Assembly: GCA_029204225.1 (NCBI GenBank)
Contig: CM055100.1
Coordinates: 23,439,810-23,503,809, forward strand
Reading direction: 5' to 3'
DNA length: 64,000 nt
Source of the DNA: Diphasiastrum complanatum
Taxonomy: Eukaryota; Streptophyta; Lycopodiopsida; Lycopodiales; Lycopodiaceae
The number at the start of each line of letters is the position of its first letter. Position 1 is the first letter of the stretch. The notes beneath the pieces are model-generated. The model ran no database searches and was not told where the DNA came from. It saw only the letters and a program-made list of their open reading frames with translations. Below, in pieces: positions 48,226 through 62,851 of the stretch. A program made the translations under genes and the position numbers.

Positions 48226-48508
48226 ATGTGTGGGTGCAAAAGTTGAAAATGAGTGAATGAAAGTGGAGGTCTAGTGGCCTTTCGAAACTAACCCATAAGT
48301 GAAGAATGGGTAAATTTTGGGACCCTTCTGGAACCTAATTTGCAACCAATGACCATTGCTCAAAACTCAGCTCATCACTTAATACTTTTTGGCTTGGAGA
48401 ATGGGATAACCTCTCTTTCTTTTAACATTATGTGAAATTTATCTCTTTTTGATTTGGTTTGGTACAATAGGCCACCATCCCATGACTCATGGCAACTACA
48501 ATTGCCTA

Positions 48509-48512
<4 letters not shown>

Positions 48513-48577
<65 letters not shown>

Positions 48578-48610
48578 TCTCTCACACACACACACACACA
48601 CCACACACAC
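48513..48610 (+). repeat. Compound (CT)n(CA)n microsatellite
   Basis: CT units with a single CACT interruption, switching to CA units. Confidence 0.95.
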
Positions 48611-49917
48611 ATAGATATGCACGATTGTATATCCACCATGGTTGCCTGTATGCTCTCTCCTCTTGAATTAGTTTCCCTTAAGCTGACATACCCCTCATAG
48701 TTTGGCACTGCACAAGGAGATATCTGGTAGCTATGAAGAGAAGAAGAAACAAGGATTTGAAATTGACCATCAAGAGAAGAAGAAACAAGGATTTGAAATT
48801 GACCATCACGATTGGTTGGGGTTGGACTTGCCACCTGCCAAATAAAAGGTTGCTAGGTCCGACTCATGTGCCAAATGGTGGCAATTAAAAGGAGCGAAGA
48901 CCATTTCTTTTTGCCACTCCCCAAAAGGTACTTCATTAGCTCCTTGCTCTAAATTGGCCACCTCATCTACCACATAACCAATGCTCTAGAAAACCAGCAA
49001 AGTATAGGAATGGAACTTGGCATAATTCCTCAAAAATTGGTATCATGAAATTTTTGACGGCTTTTCTTACAAGCATATAAGCAATAGTTTTTAAAAAAAC
49101 AAAAACCTTTAGATAAATGCAAGTTTTTGGAGGTCATGAAAACCTCAAAGTCTCATGTGCATTAACAAAGAAAAAGAAAGAGCTTGTGAGGTGTCAAATG
49201 GAGAGGCTTTGTCCTTGACACCTTGTGAGGGCAGCATGCTGGCTCGGAACATTCAACAAACCATTGGAAGTTGGCGATGGGCATGCTCAACCCTGTGCTT
49301 CCAAGATACGAGGATTGTAGTGACCATCACCAATCTGGACAAGGATGGCAGTCACGATCACTTGTCACATGGCATTGTGGTATTGGACAGTGAGTACGGA
49401 ACAGCGGTAGGCCCACGCGTGTTGCAACAGCGATGAGAATGCCAGTAGGCTTGGAGCAGCAGAAAAATGGGTTCGGACAACTAGCCTTGGCATTTGGTCC
49501 CAGAGCTAGGCTCGGTAATTAGCCTCGGAAGCTCAATGCTGCGCAAGAGCTCCGAGGCTGACTCATGGACTGTGTTCGGATACTGGGTTCGGTAGCCATC
49601 ACCATAGAGAGAGATCTACGCTGAAACAGAGGGGTGTGCTGATACTGACGACTGAGTGATAAAAGAGCAATCTTTAATGTGCGCTTTGATCAAAAAGCAA
49701 TTTTTGATTTGAGTCTTGATGATCAGCCATGGAGGTGGAATATTTTCTCAGCAAAAGCTTGGCTTTTTTTTTCCTGAGTTCCTGCTTTTGCTCTTGCAGT
49801 GATGGATTTGGGTTTTGATCATAGATTTGCAGCTGGATGTGTTTGAATGTATGAGTAAATTGTAAACCTGAGGAGGGTGAAGATATATTCTTAGCTGCAG
49901 TGGAGCAGCCATTGGCG
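48611..49917. other. Upstream flank of the G-gamma gene
   Basis: Contains a short direct repeat around 48735-48810 (GAAGAGAAGAAGAAACAAGG type). The last few hundred bases probably hold the 5' UTR and promoter of the G-gamma gene. I cannot place a TATA box or start site with confidence. Confidence 0.45.
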
Positions 49918-52900
49918 ATGGCAATGGAGGCAGCTCAAGCTATTCCAGAGCCCATCACACCTCCCAGTGCTTCTGATACCCGGGGGAGGCACTGGAGAAG
50001 GGCTGAATTGAACCGCCTCAAACAAGAGATCCGCTTACTTGAGGTCAGTCACATGTTTTTTTGTTACTCTCTATGAACTATTTTCCAAATGTATGGATGG
50101 ATTCCAAATCCCACCTTCTTCACTTTGCTTTACCAATAGGTTTTGTCATGTACTTTTTCTACTTTCCATGAACCATTTTCCAGATACATGGGTGGATGCA
50201 AAATCCCGCCTTGTCCCCAGGAGACAAAATAATCCTACCTTGGGTTCTGCTCACTTGGAAGCTGGGAAGATCCTCAGCCTTTTCTGACACACTAAAAAGG
50301 TTTATTCTAGTGGCTCTACTATATCACTAGGCTTTGCCGTGTGCCTTTTCTACTCTCCATGAACAATTTCCCATGCAAACTCCCAGCTTGTCCTCAGGAG
50401 GCCAAAAAGCCCTTCTTGGGTTCTGCTCACTTAGACACTCGTAAGATCCTCAGCCTTATAATGAAGGGCATATTTCGATTGGCTTTGCTTTATCTCTAGG
50501 CCTTGCCATGACTGATGCTCCCCTGGCCGCTGAAGACCAATGAAAACCTCTGCTCCATGGGAGTGCATGCATATTAAGCTGGAGAAGGCCTTATGCATGT
50601 CTACCCCAACTTTGTTTCTGCTATTTTTCTTTGATTACCTTACTAGATGCCCATGTTTTGTGTTTTACAGTGCTTCCTTTCTTTTTTAAAGGCTTTCATC
50701 TCTAAAAGGTAGCAAGGCTTTTCTCTAATGATGTACTTTACTTTTCCAGATCTTAGATGTGCTCTTGAGCTTTTATTTTCAAAGGACAAGCAATGTGCTA
50801 CTCGGCTGCTGTACTACTCATGGTTGATTCTAGTGATCAGTTTACTGAGTTTAGTATACGCTCTTAACTGCATTGGTTACTATGCAGGAGGAGTTGGAAG
50901 CATTAGAGAGACTACCTCCGGCATCAAAATCTTGTGAAGAGTAAGGTTGCTTGCACCTTGACTTGAATTGTTGTTATATAGTAGTGATGGTGCACCATTG
51001 CTAGTCTCCACTTTCTTCCACACTCCAATGCTGAGTTTCTCTCAGCACTTAGTAAACTCAATCTCTTGCTGTCTATGGTCCAAAAGAGTTCTATAGAGTA
51101 ATTATGCTCTTTCAGATGAAAACAGAGGGATCTCAATGAACATATCGGCAGGCCGCCCATGGGATCTTTGTAAAGGGGTGAGAGTACATCTCGTATTCCA
51201 TGTGAGTTGTTTAAAGCAACAACTTGGTGGAAAGCACAACTTAATCTCCAAGGAGGATCCAGTTTAGTTCTAGGAATTGATGTCCTTTTTACCTTGGGAA
51301 CTAGAGAAAGTCATGGATTCACAATGATAAACTGAACTACGAGAATATTTTTTAATAACCTTCCCCTAAGATTGCTATCTCCATGTCAGATTTTGGACAC
51401 AACATGAGCTTGGATTGCTGACTCTCCACCCATCTGTAGAATCCCTGTGGACACACCTTGGAGCAATGGAGCTATTGACAAGCAAATCTGCAAGCCACAA
51501 TCAAGACTTAGCTGTTACTGAGAGCCCACACCATTCACCACCTCTCCCACGTAGAAGGATGAATGGCAATGGAGACATTCTACCCTTATATATAGGTTCT
51601 TTTTGGCACCCTCCCGTGCCCAAGCCAAGTCAAGTCAAGCCTAGCCACATGACATAGGGCAACTATGCATATTGACACGTGTCTCAGATCTATCAATAGC
51701 TCCACATCCAGCAATTTGTCTCAAATCTAGGGTTGAAACTCTAGGTTAGCGATTATGTACCAATCTAGGTACATAAGACCTCTTTAAAGATTTACCTCCC
51801 TAAGGAGTAAATCAGGGAATTTTGTTTTTAGTTCATCTTATGTCTCCCAAGTATCCTAATTGTCTAAGTATCTGGTTCAATGGAAAGGTTTAGCTGAAAG
51901 GAAAGTTAGAAGATGAGTACACTTTGGAGAGAGAAGATGTATTTATGAAATCTTCTAATTTACACATAGGTATCACATGAAGAACAATAGGCAATGAAAT
52001 TGGATAGCAATTTACCACAAAGAACACCAAACACTCATTATGCTACCGATGTCCAAGTCCCACCAAGGGACACTTCTAAGCATCCTCTACAAAGACACTC
52101 ATCAACATCAAAAGCATAAACTGTAGAATGACTGATAGAGATCCTATTTGTACTAGCTTCACCTCCAGAGAAGTGAGAGAAACTCAATGTGGAAGTATGC
52201 ATGTAGTCCAATTGGCCTTGCTCTTTAGTAACAGCCTTCATCATGATTCAGTTTGCCCTTCACCTCCAGAAAAGTGAGAGAAACTCAATATGTTTGCCTT
52301 TGGATAAAATATATGAAAGCTAATGTTGATGTATGCTTGTGCACATGACCTACTACTACTCTTGAGCACTAATTGAGCGAGTAAGGATGTCATAGCATGT
52401 GGTTCGTGCTATGCATGATGAAGCTGAGCATGTGGTTTGTGCTGGGCTGTAATGGCCTTCTGATGGAGGGCACACTGTTTTGAGCAAGAGATTTCTTATA
52501 TAATTTTGAATACTTTAATTTGTGTCGGAAGTTTTATCACTATTGGTCCGCTAATGATTCATAAAGTTGGACGCTGGCAATTTTAGTTGGAATCAACATG
52601 GGGAGGTTGAAAACCATGATAGTTGTAGATTCATGGGTCACGGGTGCAAAAGATAGGCTTGGAACAATCGTCACAGTAATGAGTTCATAGAGGAGGATGT
52701 GCACAAAGCAAAAGGGAGACATGCAAACTGGATCAACAAGAGGGGAACTTGTCAAACAAAAGGGAGATATGCAGGAGGGGAAGGATTTAATGTGGATTTA
52801 ACATGCCAGGAAGGACTTCATGCTGCAATATGAAATTTGGGTGATGACTGAAGGCCTAGGGTTGGCTGCGTATATTGTGGTTGTAGAGGGAGAGGTAGAT

Positions 52901-54081
52901 AATGGTAGTAAGTAGGTGTCTAAGCAGGTTGGTATGCAATAAATCAAGGCAAGGAAAGGAAGATAACCATGATGGAAAGCAAAGATTATAAGGATACACA
53001 GGAAGAGGGAGAAAAGGCAGAAGACGATGGGCTAGGCATTTCAGGAAAATTCTTTGATACTATGCTTTGAACCCACATCATAGAATGGCATCACATAAGA
53101 ACAATAGACAATGAAATGTTGATCAGGTCTTTTGCAGTTGGCTGAGAAGGGAGAAGGATAAGGCAGAATCTTCAGCCATGAAGGCGTATGCTCAAGTCCC
53201 AGCTACTGCACTGTTGAGGTTTGGAGCCTTGAGCTCCTTGCGATGGCTAACTTGGGATATGCAGTGTATGAATTATAGATAGTGACAGTAGTGCTACTAT
53301 TGCAAACAAATATGCTGATCAAATAGTGATCTCCTACAACAAACACCATACAATCAACATGACACTATTGCGTAGGTCCTCCTACAAAGGAACACTGCTA
53401 AGCATCTTACAATGGAACTTTATGATGACCTAGTATGGATGAATAAATTCTTGATCATTTGTTGGAAAACTGTTGGAGCATGAATCAAACCAAATGAAGA
53501 CCAAAACCTTGTAATGGGCCTATGGCCATACCTAGTGTTAAATCCAATCTTAGTAACATCCTCAGCCTGAATGTGAATCTTATGATAATTTGATAGATAG
53601 ATCTTAGATAGCAATGTACAAATCAGATTGTCCAAACTTCCAGACTAGGCATTTACTACACTGGCAATTTTGGGATAAGTTTGTTATATTCATGTTGCAT
53701 TTTCCACATACTATGCCAGTTGTGATATGTCCAGTTGTGTCAAACATTTAAGCATTAGATGGTGTATGGAATGCTGAAGTTTGGCACGTTTCACAGGTTT
53801 GTGCAATTTGTGAACACCTGCCCAGATGCCCTTCTTCCAGTGTAAGCGCTCTAAAACACGAAATAGGCCCTGCATAACAAAAAATTCCTGCTTTCTCTGG
53901 TTTTGGTGTACTTTCTCAGCATGTCGCCTTTTTTCTTGTCAAGAATTCTCATGCTTCCAGATACCTGAGATACACTTTTCTCGTAATGTCTTACAGTACA
54001 CATGGTCCAGTGAACCCAGCATGCGAAAGATGGTATGAAACACCAGTTGAACTGCAGACTTGCTTTTGTTGGAAAGCATAA
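49918..54081 (+). CDS. Heterotrimeric G-protein gamma subunit (102 aa)
   Basis: Four exons join in frame: 49918-50043, 50888-50940, 53797-53841 and 53997-54081 (stop TAA), all GT-AG. The protein begins MAMEAAQAIPEP. The coiled-coil helix RGRHWRRAELNRLKQEIRLL and EEELEALERLPPAS form the G-beta-binding region, then CEEFVQFVNTCPDALLPVTH and GPVNPACERWYE, which match the plant G-gamma DPLLP...GPxNxxxxRWFE block. Plant G-gamma pairs with AGB1 at the plasma membrane in defence, hormone and growth signalling. The length fits type A. The last four residues are CWKA, with another Cys two before. Type A normally ends in a CaaX prenylation box; here the a2 residue is Lys, which is unusual. The first in-frame ATG after an upstream TGA is used. 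Intron 2 is 2.86 kb. Confidence 0.9.
50044..50887 (+). repeat. Intron 1 of the G-gamma gene with about three degenerate repeats
   Basis: Blocks with TTTCTACT-TCCATGAAC, CCAGGAGAC/CTCAGGAGGC, TTGGGTTCTGCTCACTT and AAGATCCTCAGCC recur near 50040-50140, 50140-50285 and 50330-50460. They form an imperfect tandem array with a period of roughly 180 bp. Confidence 0.7.
50941..53796 (+). other. Intron 2 of the G-gamma gene
   Basis: No coding sequence or transposon protein recognised. A loose duplication links 51960-52110 with 53085-53410 (CACATAAGAACAATAGACAATG, changed in places, and CTACAAAG..ACAC..CTAAGCAT). Confidence 0.55.
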
Positions 54082-55272
54082 AGCTATTAGGGAAGTGCAT
54101 ACAACTTTCCGCAAGATCAATTCTCTATTCTATTGCAGCAGTATAAATTCGGTTATATGCCCATGAAATTGGACAATCAGCTAAGTAGTAATGTATCCAA
54201 TATATACTTACTATAAGTGAGTACTAAGGCTTGAATGACTTCTCTTATATTCAGTCCTAACACTGTTGCAACAAAATCCATCTCTAAATAGTAGTCTTCC
54301 AGCTTTTATCTCATGTCAAGAAACTTTCAGCAGTCTATGCTGAGATAAATTTTGATCATTGCACTTTCCTCTTCACTAGTTACATAGTTGTTATTGTCAT
54401 GTCTTTTAGTGTTTGAATTTTGATATAGATCAGGCATGCCAACTGCTTGCCTTAGATAAGGCGTCCCTTGTTGAGTTCTGTGATTAGGTAGTGAAGGATG
54501 TTCTTATGAAAATATAAACTTTGAGGCATTGTAGCCACTGGAACCATATCTGAGTTGAATTAATCAGAAATAGTTAATCTGGATGTAACTTGTGTATGCA
54601 GTCTGCACCTGCCATGCCATATTTCTTCATATTTCAGCACTTACAGCAGCCATTGGTCATATGTCACCAAGCGTCATCACATGAACGGTTTAAATAGAAG
54701 TATACAGCATGCAACTTTCTATCAACATCCTCCATGGCATTGTGTATACTATTTGAATCTTGTAAAAGATGATCACTATAAATGTGTAAATACAATCACA
54801 CATTATGTACTCACCGACCAATGAGGACATTGCAATTTCAAGGCTTGTCCTTCAACTTTGATCAATTTCACAAACTTTTGTTGACTAGGGAAAGGCAGGC
54901 CAGTAAGCACAAGAGAGTTGGGCTTTGAGATTTCAAAGGGGAGAGAATTAGCTGGAAGTCCAAGTCCCAATCGAAGCTAATAGGAGAGGAAAGAATCAAC
55001 AAGGAGGTTACTAAGAGCTAGTTCTTAAAACGAAAGGATGTTGTACAAGAGTCAAATATATGGTTGAAAGCTTAGGAGTAGAAAGTGAAGGAGATTGTAG
55101 AGTAACAAGATTCATTGGGGTTTTTGCTTATTGCTATTTTTTTCCTTATGTATGTGCCCTTTGAGTAATCTTGCAGAGTTTTCTTCTTTTCAAGCTCTCC
55201 AAGAATCTTACTAGACAATGAGCCAAAAATAGAGCCTTCTCAAGAATTCCAAGATTATCAAAAAAAATTATC
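54082..55272. other. 3' flank of the G-gamma gene
   Basis: Presumed 3' UTR followed by AT-rich noncoding DNA. I see no further gene. Confidence 0.5.
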
Positions 55273-55386
55273 AACTATAAGTGGGTAATTAATACAAAAC
55301 TTAAAGCTGATGGTACAGTCAAAAAATGGAAAGCCAGAGTAGTTCCAAAAGGTTTCATCCAAATTTCACGAGTCGATTGTGAATAA
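55273..55386 (+). pseudogene. Isolated Copia RT relic
   Basis: Encodes NYKWVINTKLKADGTVKKWK and ARVVPKGFIQISRVDCE before a stop, the start of the Copia RT domain. Nothing else of the element is recognisable nearby, so this is an old fragment. Confidence 0.78.
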
Positions 55387-56123
55387 CAAAGTCTACAACA
55401 TTATCTAATACTTATACAACATAATTTCTGTTATGTAGTGGCCTTAGTTTGGCTTGCATAGTAAATGTAGTGATGTAAACTAAAACCTTAGCATGAACTT
55501 GGTATCTTATTGCATTATTATAGTCATTGTATTTCTCATTGCTTAATTAAGTCCTTTCAATGTTTTACAACAATTCGGTTATTCAAAATGTGTAACCCAG
55601 TGTGTAATAGGCCACATATCATAGCTTGAAAGGTCAATAACAAAGTGATTGACCTTACATATGGTAACAACTTATTATAGTTGATTTTAAACATCCATTC
55701 ATAAGGGCATGACTAAAACAATGTCGTCTTATTGCCCAATATATCATGAGGCAGAGTAAAGAAAATATATTAATTCTATGTAATATTATAAATGATTTGA
55801 TATAATCCCATTTAGCCCATATCAAAATGAGCATTTGGTTAAGTCATAATTTGATATAATACCTTTTGCCATTGTTATACAATTTTATGGCAAGAGGATT
55901 TGTCTAACTAGAAAAACCTAAATGGTAAGTAGCATAGTCTTCATTGACATTTGTGTTGTACTAGAATAATAGAGGTGTGTATACTCAACTCAACCAATCC
56001 AAAATTTTCTTTGTTAAACTATACTCCTCAACTGATGAGAATTTTTCAGGCTCTTAGAGGTACAATCGCAAAGAGAGTGCACTTTGCTCACTAGCTGAGA
56101 GTGGAATGTCTTTCGTGTTTTCT

Positions 56124-56127
<4 letters not shown>
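55387..56127. other. Noncoding, AT-rich
   Basis: No coding potential or structured repeat seen after the RT relic. Confidence 0.45.

Positions 56128-56183
<56 letters not shown>
56128..56183 (+). repeat. (CT)n microsatellite
   Basis: About 28 CT units. Confidence 0.93.
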
Positions 56184-58252
<2,069 letters not shown>

Positions 58253-58290
58253 TAAGGTGCATGGGAGAGTGGTTGCGAACATCTTGGCCT

Positions 58291-58593
58291 AAATGAGGGG
58301 TTCTAAGGTCTAGTCCTCCGTCCTCCTAGGCTTTGGGTTTGTGTCCTTCTAGGTCCTCTCAAGTACCATCATAGGTGCTCAAAGGCCACAACTAGAGTTT
58401 GGAAGCATCGGGCTCCAAGTTTTAGGGCAACCTACTCGTTTAAATGAGGGGTTCTAAGGTCTAGTCCTCCGTCCTCCTAGGCTTTGGGTTTGTGTCCTTC
58501 TAGGTCCTCTCAAGTACCATCATAAGTGCTCAAAGGCCACAACTAGAGTTTCGAAGCATCGGGCTCCAAGTTTTAGGGCAACCTACTCGTTTA
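58291..58593 (+). repeat. 151-bp tandem duplication
   Basis: Copies start AAATGAGGGGTTCTAAGG at 58291 and 58442 and differ at about two positions. A third copy begins at 58593 and diverges at once. Noncoding. Confidence 0.92.
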
Positions 58594-60300
58594 AATGGGA
58601 GTTATGAAGTCAGTGACCCAACATATGGTTCATAAAGTCTTGTCATTGACAATTTATGCTGCGTACATTTGGGGTCCCTCAAACAACTATTTTGGACCCT
58701 TGAAGGTCGCGATTATTGTCCAAGGACCTCAAGCTATTGGGCTTTTACATTCAGCCCTGCTCATTCCTCTAGGGTGTTTTAGGGATCAAGATCTTGACCC
58801 AAGAAGTGGGTCACCAACTCCCATATTTCAATATTGCACTCTTCAAATCATGGTGGCCTAGTTATATTCCTCACACTCCTACTATCATACATGATTTGTG
58901 CCCCCCTTGTCTTGGATTTAGGGTTTAGGGTTTCAAAGAGAACTTGACTTGGAGCAAATCAAAGTCACACTCTCTTTCACTACGTCAAGGTTTCCCATAT
59001 CATTAATTCCAATTAATTACTTTGCATATCCATTTATGAAGTGTATTGATTATGCTCTTGATTTTCAACAAGCTTAGCAGCTGTTGTTACATTCATGCTT
59101 GTTGATAATTTCTTTGAACAATATAGACTATCACAAATTCTACAACTTTTCTCAACTCATCTGAATTGAAACACAATCTATGAACTGATATCTATAGTGT
59201 ATTTTTCATGAGCCAACTCTACAACCTCCCATCATGTGTAATCTCTATACATACAAGTCCCATGACGTGTTTCAATGGAATTCTTGTGGGTTGTGATCCA
59301 CATGATTAACATTCAGGGTTTATAGCCCAAATTATGTGTTTCATCTATTGTAAGTATGAACCTATCCCTTTGTTTCAAGGGAATTGATTGTTAGATTGTA
59401 GTGACATCCATCCTATGAACAATGTAATAGCATCAGATTAACATCACAAAACGAACAAGCATAGATTTAAAATAGTATATCTCAAACAATATGAAAGGTG
59501 GCCTCAACGATCAATCTGTCTTTTCCACCATCACCCTTGATATGATTAACATCCACATCCTCTACTATGATAAGCATCCTCGTAGAAAGCGCTTATTGAA
59601 TATATGGACTAAGAGAATGGTAATTCCTTAGGACTAGCAGATAACAAAAACAACCATATGTTTTTGTGTAATCTCTCAAAAAGGTTAGGAGTTTGAATTC
59701 CCAAAAGTAACAGCTTTAAACAAGACCTTTATGATAAAAGCAACAAAAACCAACGTCATGAACTCTCATGGTACCTTTGCTTTCCCACGCGATCTTTGAA
59801 CCTCTCTCTTTTTCATATCTCACTCAACCGCATCCACCTTTACAACAACCACCACCTCTCCACATGATAACTCTCCTCAGCCTTTATCTCGTCTTCTCCT
59901 TATCAGTCTTCTTTTGTATACATGGTGCAACTATGAGGTCACAACGACTTTTGTTCTGGGAAGGCACTATCGAAGTCCAATTATTGGCATTTGTGTAATG
60001 AAATTATAACTCATAAATCTTGATTATAGTTTAATGCTTTTAAATGGATACTAGCAAAGGCTGGTAAATGTCTAGTATGCCATCGGTTATTTCAAATGTC
60101 GCTTATCTAAAGGACAATAAGAGGCAGATGTCTTGTGAACAATCTTAAAGACACATTAATTCAGCAATAGTATCATTGATGAAACGATTTAAGATATGCT
60201 TGATTTTTTTTTTCTAATTTAAAATCTCTTTAACTTTAATTTTTAAATTTTAAATTTTCTATTTATTTTACACTTTTTAAGTTCAATTTATATTGGTATT
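58594..60300. other. Intergenic, no gene seen
   Basis: Short frames only, no family signatures. Confidence 0.5.
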
Positions 60301-60334
60301 TTTATTTTATTTGTTTGTCAACAACTTTGTAACA

Positions 60335-60660
60335 AAATTGTCAACAAAGCCATGTTTTGAGCATAGCTTTGTTGAACAAAACATGGCTTTGTCGACAACT
60401 TTTGTTGCTTTTGTCAACAATTTTGTCACAAAAGTTGGATAAAGCCATTTTGTTAAACAAAGCATGGTTTTGTCACCAACTTTGTTGTTTTTGACAATAA
60501 AGTTGTCAACAAAGCCATGGTCATTCCTTTGCTTGACATAGGAATGAGCATGGAGCCCTACTTAGCATAGCTTGCTTAGTTGTTTTGCTATGCTAAGCGT
60601 AGCAAAACATCTCACCTCTTAACTATGCATGTCTTTGCTATGCTCAACATAGCAAAGCAC
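60335..60660. repeat. Hairpin cluster
   Basis: An inverted repeat with arms of about 26 bp (60335-60360 and 60377-60402; core AAAGCCATGTTTTG versus CAAAACATGGCTTT) encloses a 16-base loop. Related GTCAACAA and TTTGTTG words continue to 60520. Two more hairpins follow: 60582-60608 (12-bp arms with one G-T pair) and 60633-60657 (CTTTGCTATG/CATAGCAAAG, perfect 10-bp arms). Confidence 0.85.
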
Positions 60661-61560
60661 CTCTATATTTTTTTTATAGAAAAATTACACATTAAAAACT
60701 AAAATAAAATGAAAATGTCTAAAATTCAAAAAAAAAAAATAGTAATTCAAAGATAGTGTAAGAACAAGATTTACAAAAAATATCATGTCTTGTTATCATA
60801 ATGTGGATCTTGACTTTGGCATTTTTCACCTCATAGCTTAGAAGTGCCTCACTGAGCGATCTTTCATAATCAATATTCACATACAACAGTACAATTTTTT
60901 AAATTCCGATATCTTTTTAGCATCTCTCAAACCAAAAAACAAAAAACAAACATCTAAAGTTGGAACACATTTTCTAGAATTTTCTCAAGTTGGCACACAT
61001 CTCGTAGCTTTTAAGTGCCTCATAGAGCGATCATTTATGATCAATATTCACATAGAACAATACGAATTTTAAAAAATCAATAGCATCTTAAACCAAAAAA
61101 AACATACACCTTGGCACATATTTTCTAAAATTTTCTCGAGCCAAATGGAGCATGATATTCATCTTAAATAAATTGAATATGTATATTTTCACTTTTTTTC
61201 AACAAATGAAATGATCTTACGACTTTTAAACTGTTCAAATCACTTAAAATCATAATTGTTCTCAATTTAACGTTTCAAATTTTGAAAACTCAAATCAATA
61301 ATTTGTTCACATTTGTTAAATAGAAACGAATCAATAATTTGTTTACATTTGTTAAATAGAAACATATTTAAAAATGAAAAAGAAATTGATAGCTTATGCA
61401 TCTTCCATATTTGGTAAATCTCAACAAAATAAAATTTTCTAAATTTGTTAGAATATTTGTAAACATAACATTAAAAAATTTGGCATTAAAAAAATCAATA
61501 TCTTGTTATAAAAATGGGTGTCTAGTTCTCCTCTTTTTTTTGTCAACATGTTATGTGCAA
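60661..61560. repeat. AT-rich region with two direct duplications
   Basis: A block with GTGCCTCA..GAGCGATC and ATCAATATTCACATA occurs at about 60843-60910 and again at 61011-61075. A 32-bp unit with TCAATAATTTGTT and ACATTTGTTAAATAGAAAC is tandemly repeated around 61292-61365. No coding sequence. Confidence 0.75.
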
Positions 61561-61900
61561 ACCAATGATATCAGTGGCCTCTTGTGAAATAGTTAAAGAC
61601 CAATCCCATTTTAGCCCTTGGAGGTTGGAATATCTCCTATTTGGCCAATGTCTCTAATAGGAGACCAATCCCTCCATGCCATACAAAACGTCTCCTTCGT
61701 CTCTAATAGGCCCCCCTTGTCATTTCTATTATATTGTCTTGATCGTTATCCATTGTTTGTTGGCTTTTTGTCTTCTTTGTTGCCATTGCATTTTAACCTT
61801 TTAGTTCTTCAAGGTCTTTGCTCAATTTTGGTCGATGTTTGCTTGACACAGTCTCGTCTTCCTGACTCATGGCCTAAAGCATGAAGATGTCCCTTGTTGA

Positions 61901-62016
61901 GATCCCTTAGCATCATGCATGTATATTCATGATAGAAAAGAGTACATGGCAAAATGCAAGGGATCCCTTAGCATCATGTATGTATATTCATGGTAGACGA
62001 GTACATGGTAAAATGC
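61901..62016 (+). repeat. 61-bp tandem duplication
   Basis: Both copies start GATCCCTTAGCATCATG (61901 and 61962) and end AAAATGC. A few substitutions and one 2-base indel separate them. Confidence 0.88.
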
Positions 62017-62851
62017 TGGCAATGCCAGTAGTTTTGGAATAACATACAAGATTACAATTTACTTCAATGGCCAATTCTGAGGCCTACCACTGATAGTCCA
62101 TTTGGGCAGACTGTGCTGCTAGTGCAGCATGCTGTGTACTTTTATTGGAGAAAACGCAAACATGACATAGCAACCAAAGCAAAAGAACCAAGACAGACGG
62201 AAAAAAACAAAAGGAAGTACAGGCCATGCAAAAATTATTCAGAAAACGTAGATAAGAGTAAGCACAGGAGCAAGTAAACCAAGAGAGTGAAACAAAAAGA
62301 AGAAAGATCAAGGCAACGCCCGACAACAAAGAAAATGGTAAATTATTAACTAGACACAGTTAATACATACATAAGACTAACCAAACCACGAAACCAAGAT
62401 AAAAGCCCAGCAGTTTCGACCGAATCCTTCAACTTCCTCACAGGCACATTACTTCCAGAGCTAAAATTTGGGTCTGCCGGAAGCCAAAAAACTGAAGCCA
62501 AACTCATCTGGATACAATTGAAGGACTAGTAACTGCACCTAAGAACTAAAATGTGACCAAATTCCCTCCAATAAGAATAAAATGCATGAGAGCGAGAGCT
62601 TAGTCCACATACAATAACTCCAATCAAGTTATCCAAGCCAAATAAAGAAATGACTTGCTTTATAGATGAACACCCATGGCATCAACCCTGCAAGAAAGTC
62701 ACTTGCATGTAGACTGATTGACATGGCATTTGTTCGGACATACGGTCCAGATTATCTTGATCCAAAGAAGAGCAAAAAGGTATATCTTGTGCTGCTAGCA
62801 AACCATCACTGTATGCCAGCAGAAAACAAAATTAATACCCATAAATAATCA
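62017..62851. other. 3' flank or UTR of RPN11
   Basis: Lies directly downstream of the RPN11 stop codon. No exon recognised. A 60-codon plus-strand frame at 62666-62848 has no family and is treated as chance. Confidence 0.45.

Noticed and set aside
62666-62848. 60-codon plus-strand frame with a Lys-rich end as a small gene
   Set aside because: It lies antisense in the 3' flank of RPN11, with no recognisable motif or start context.
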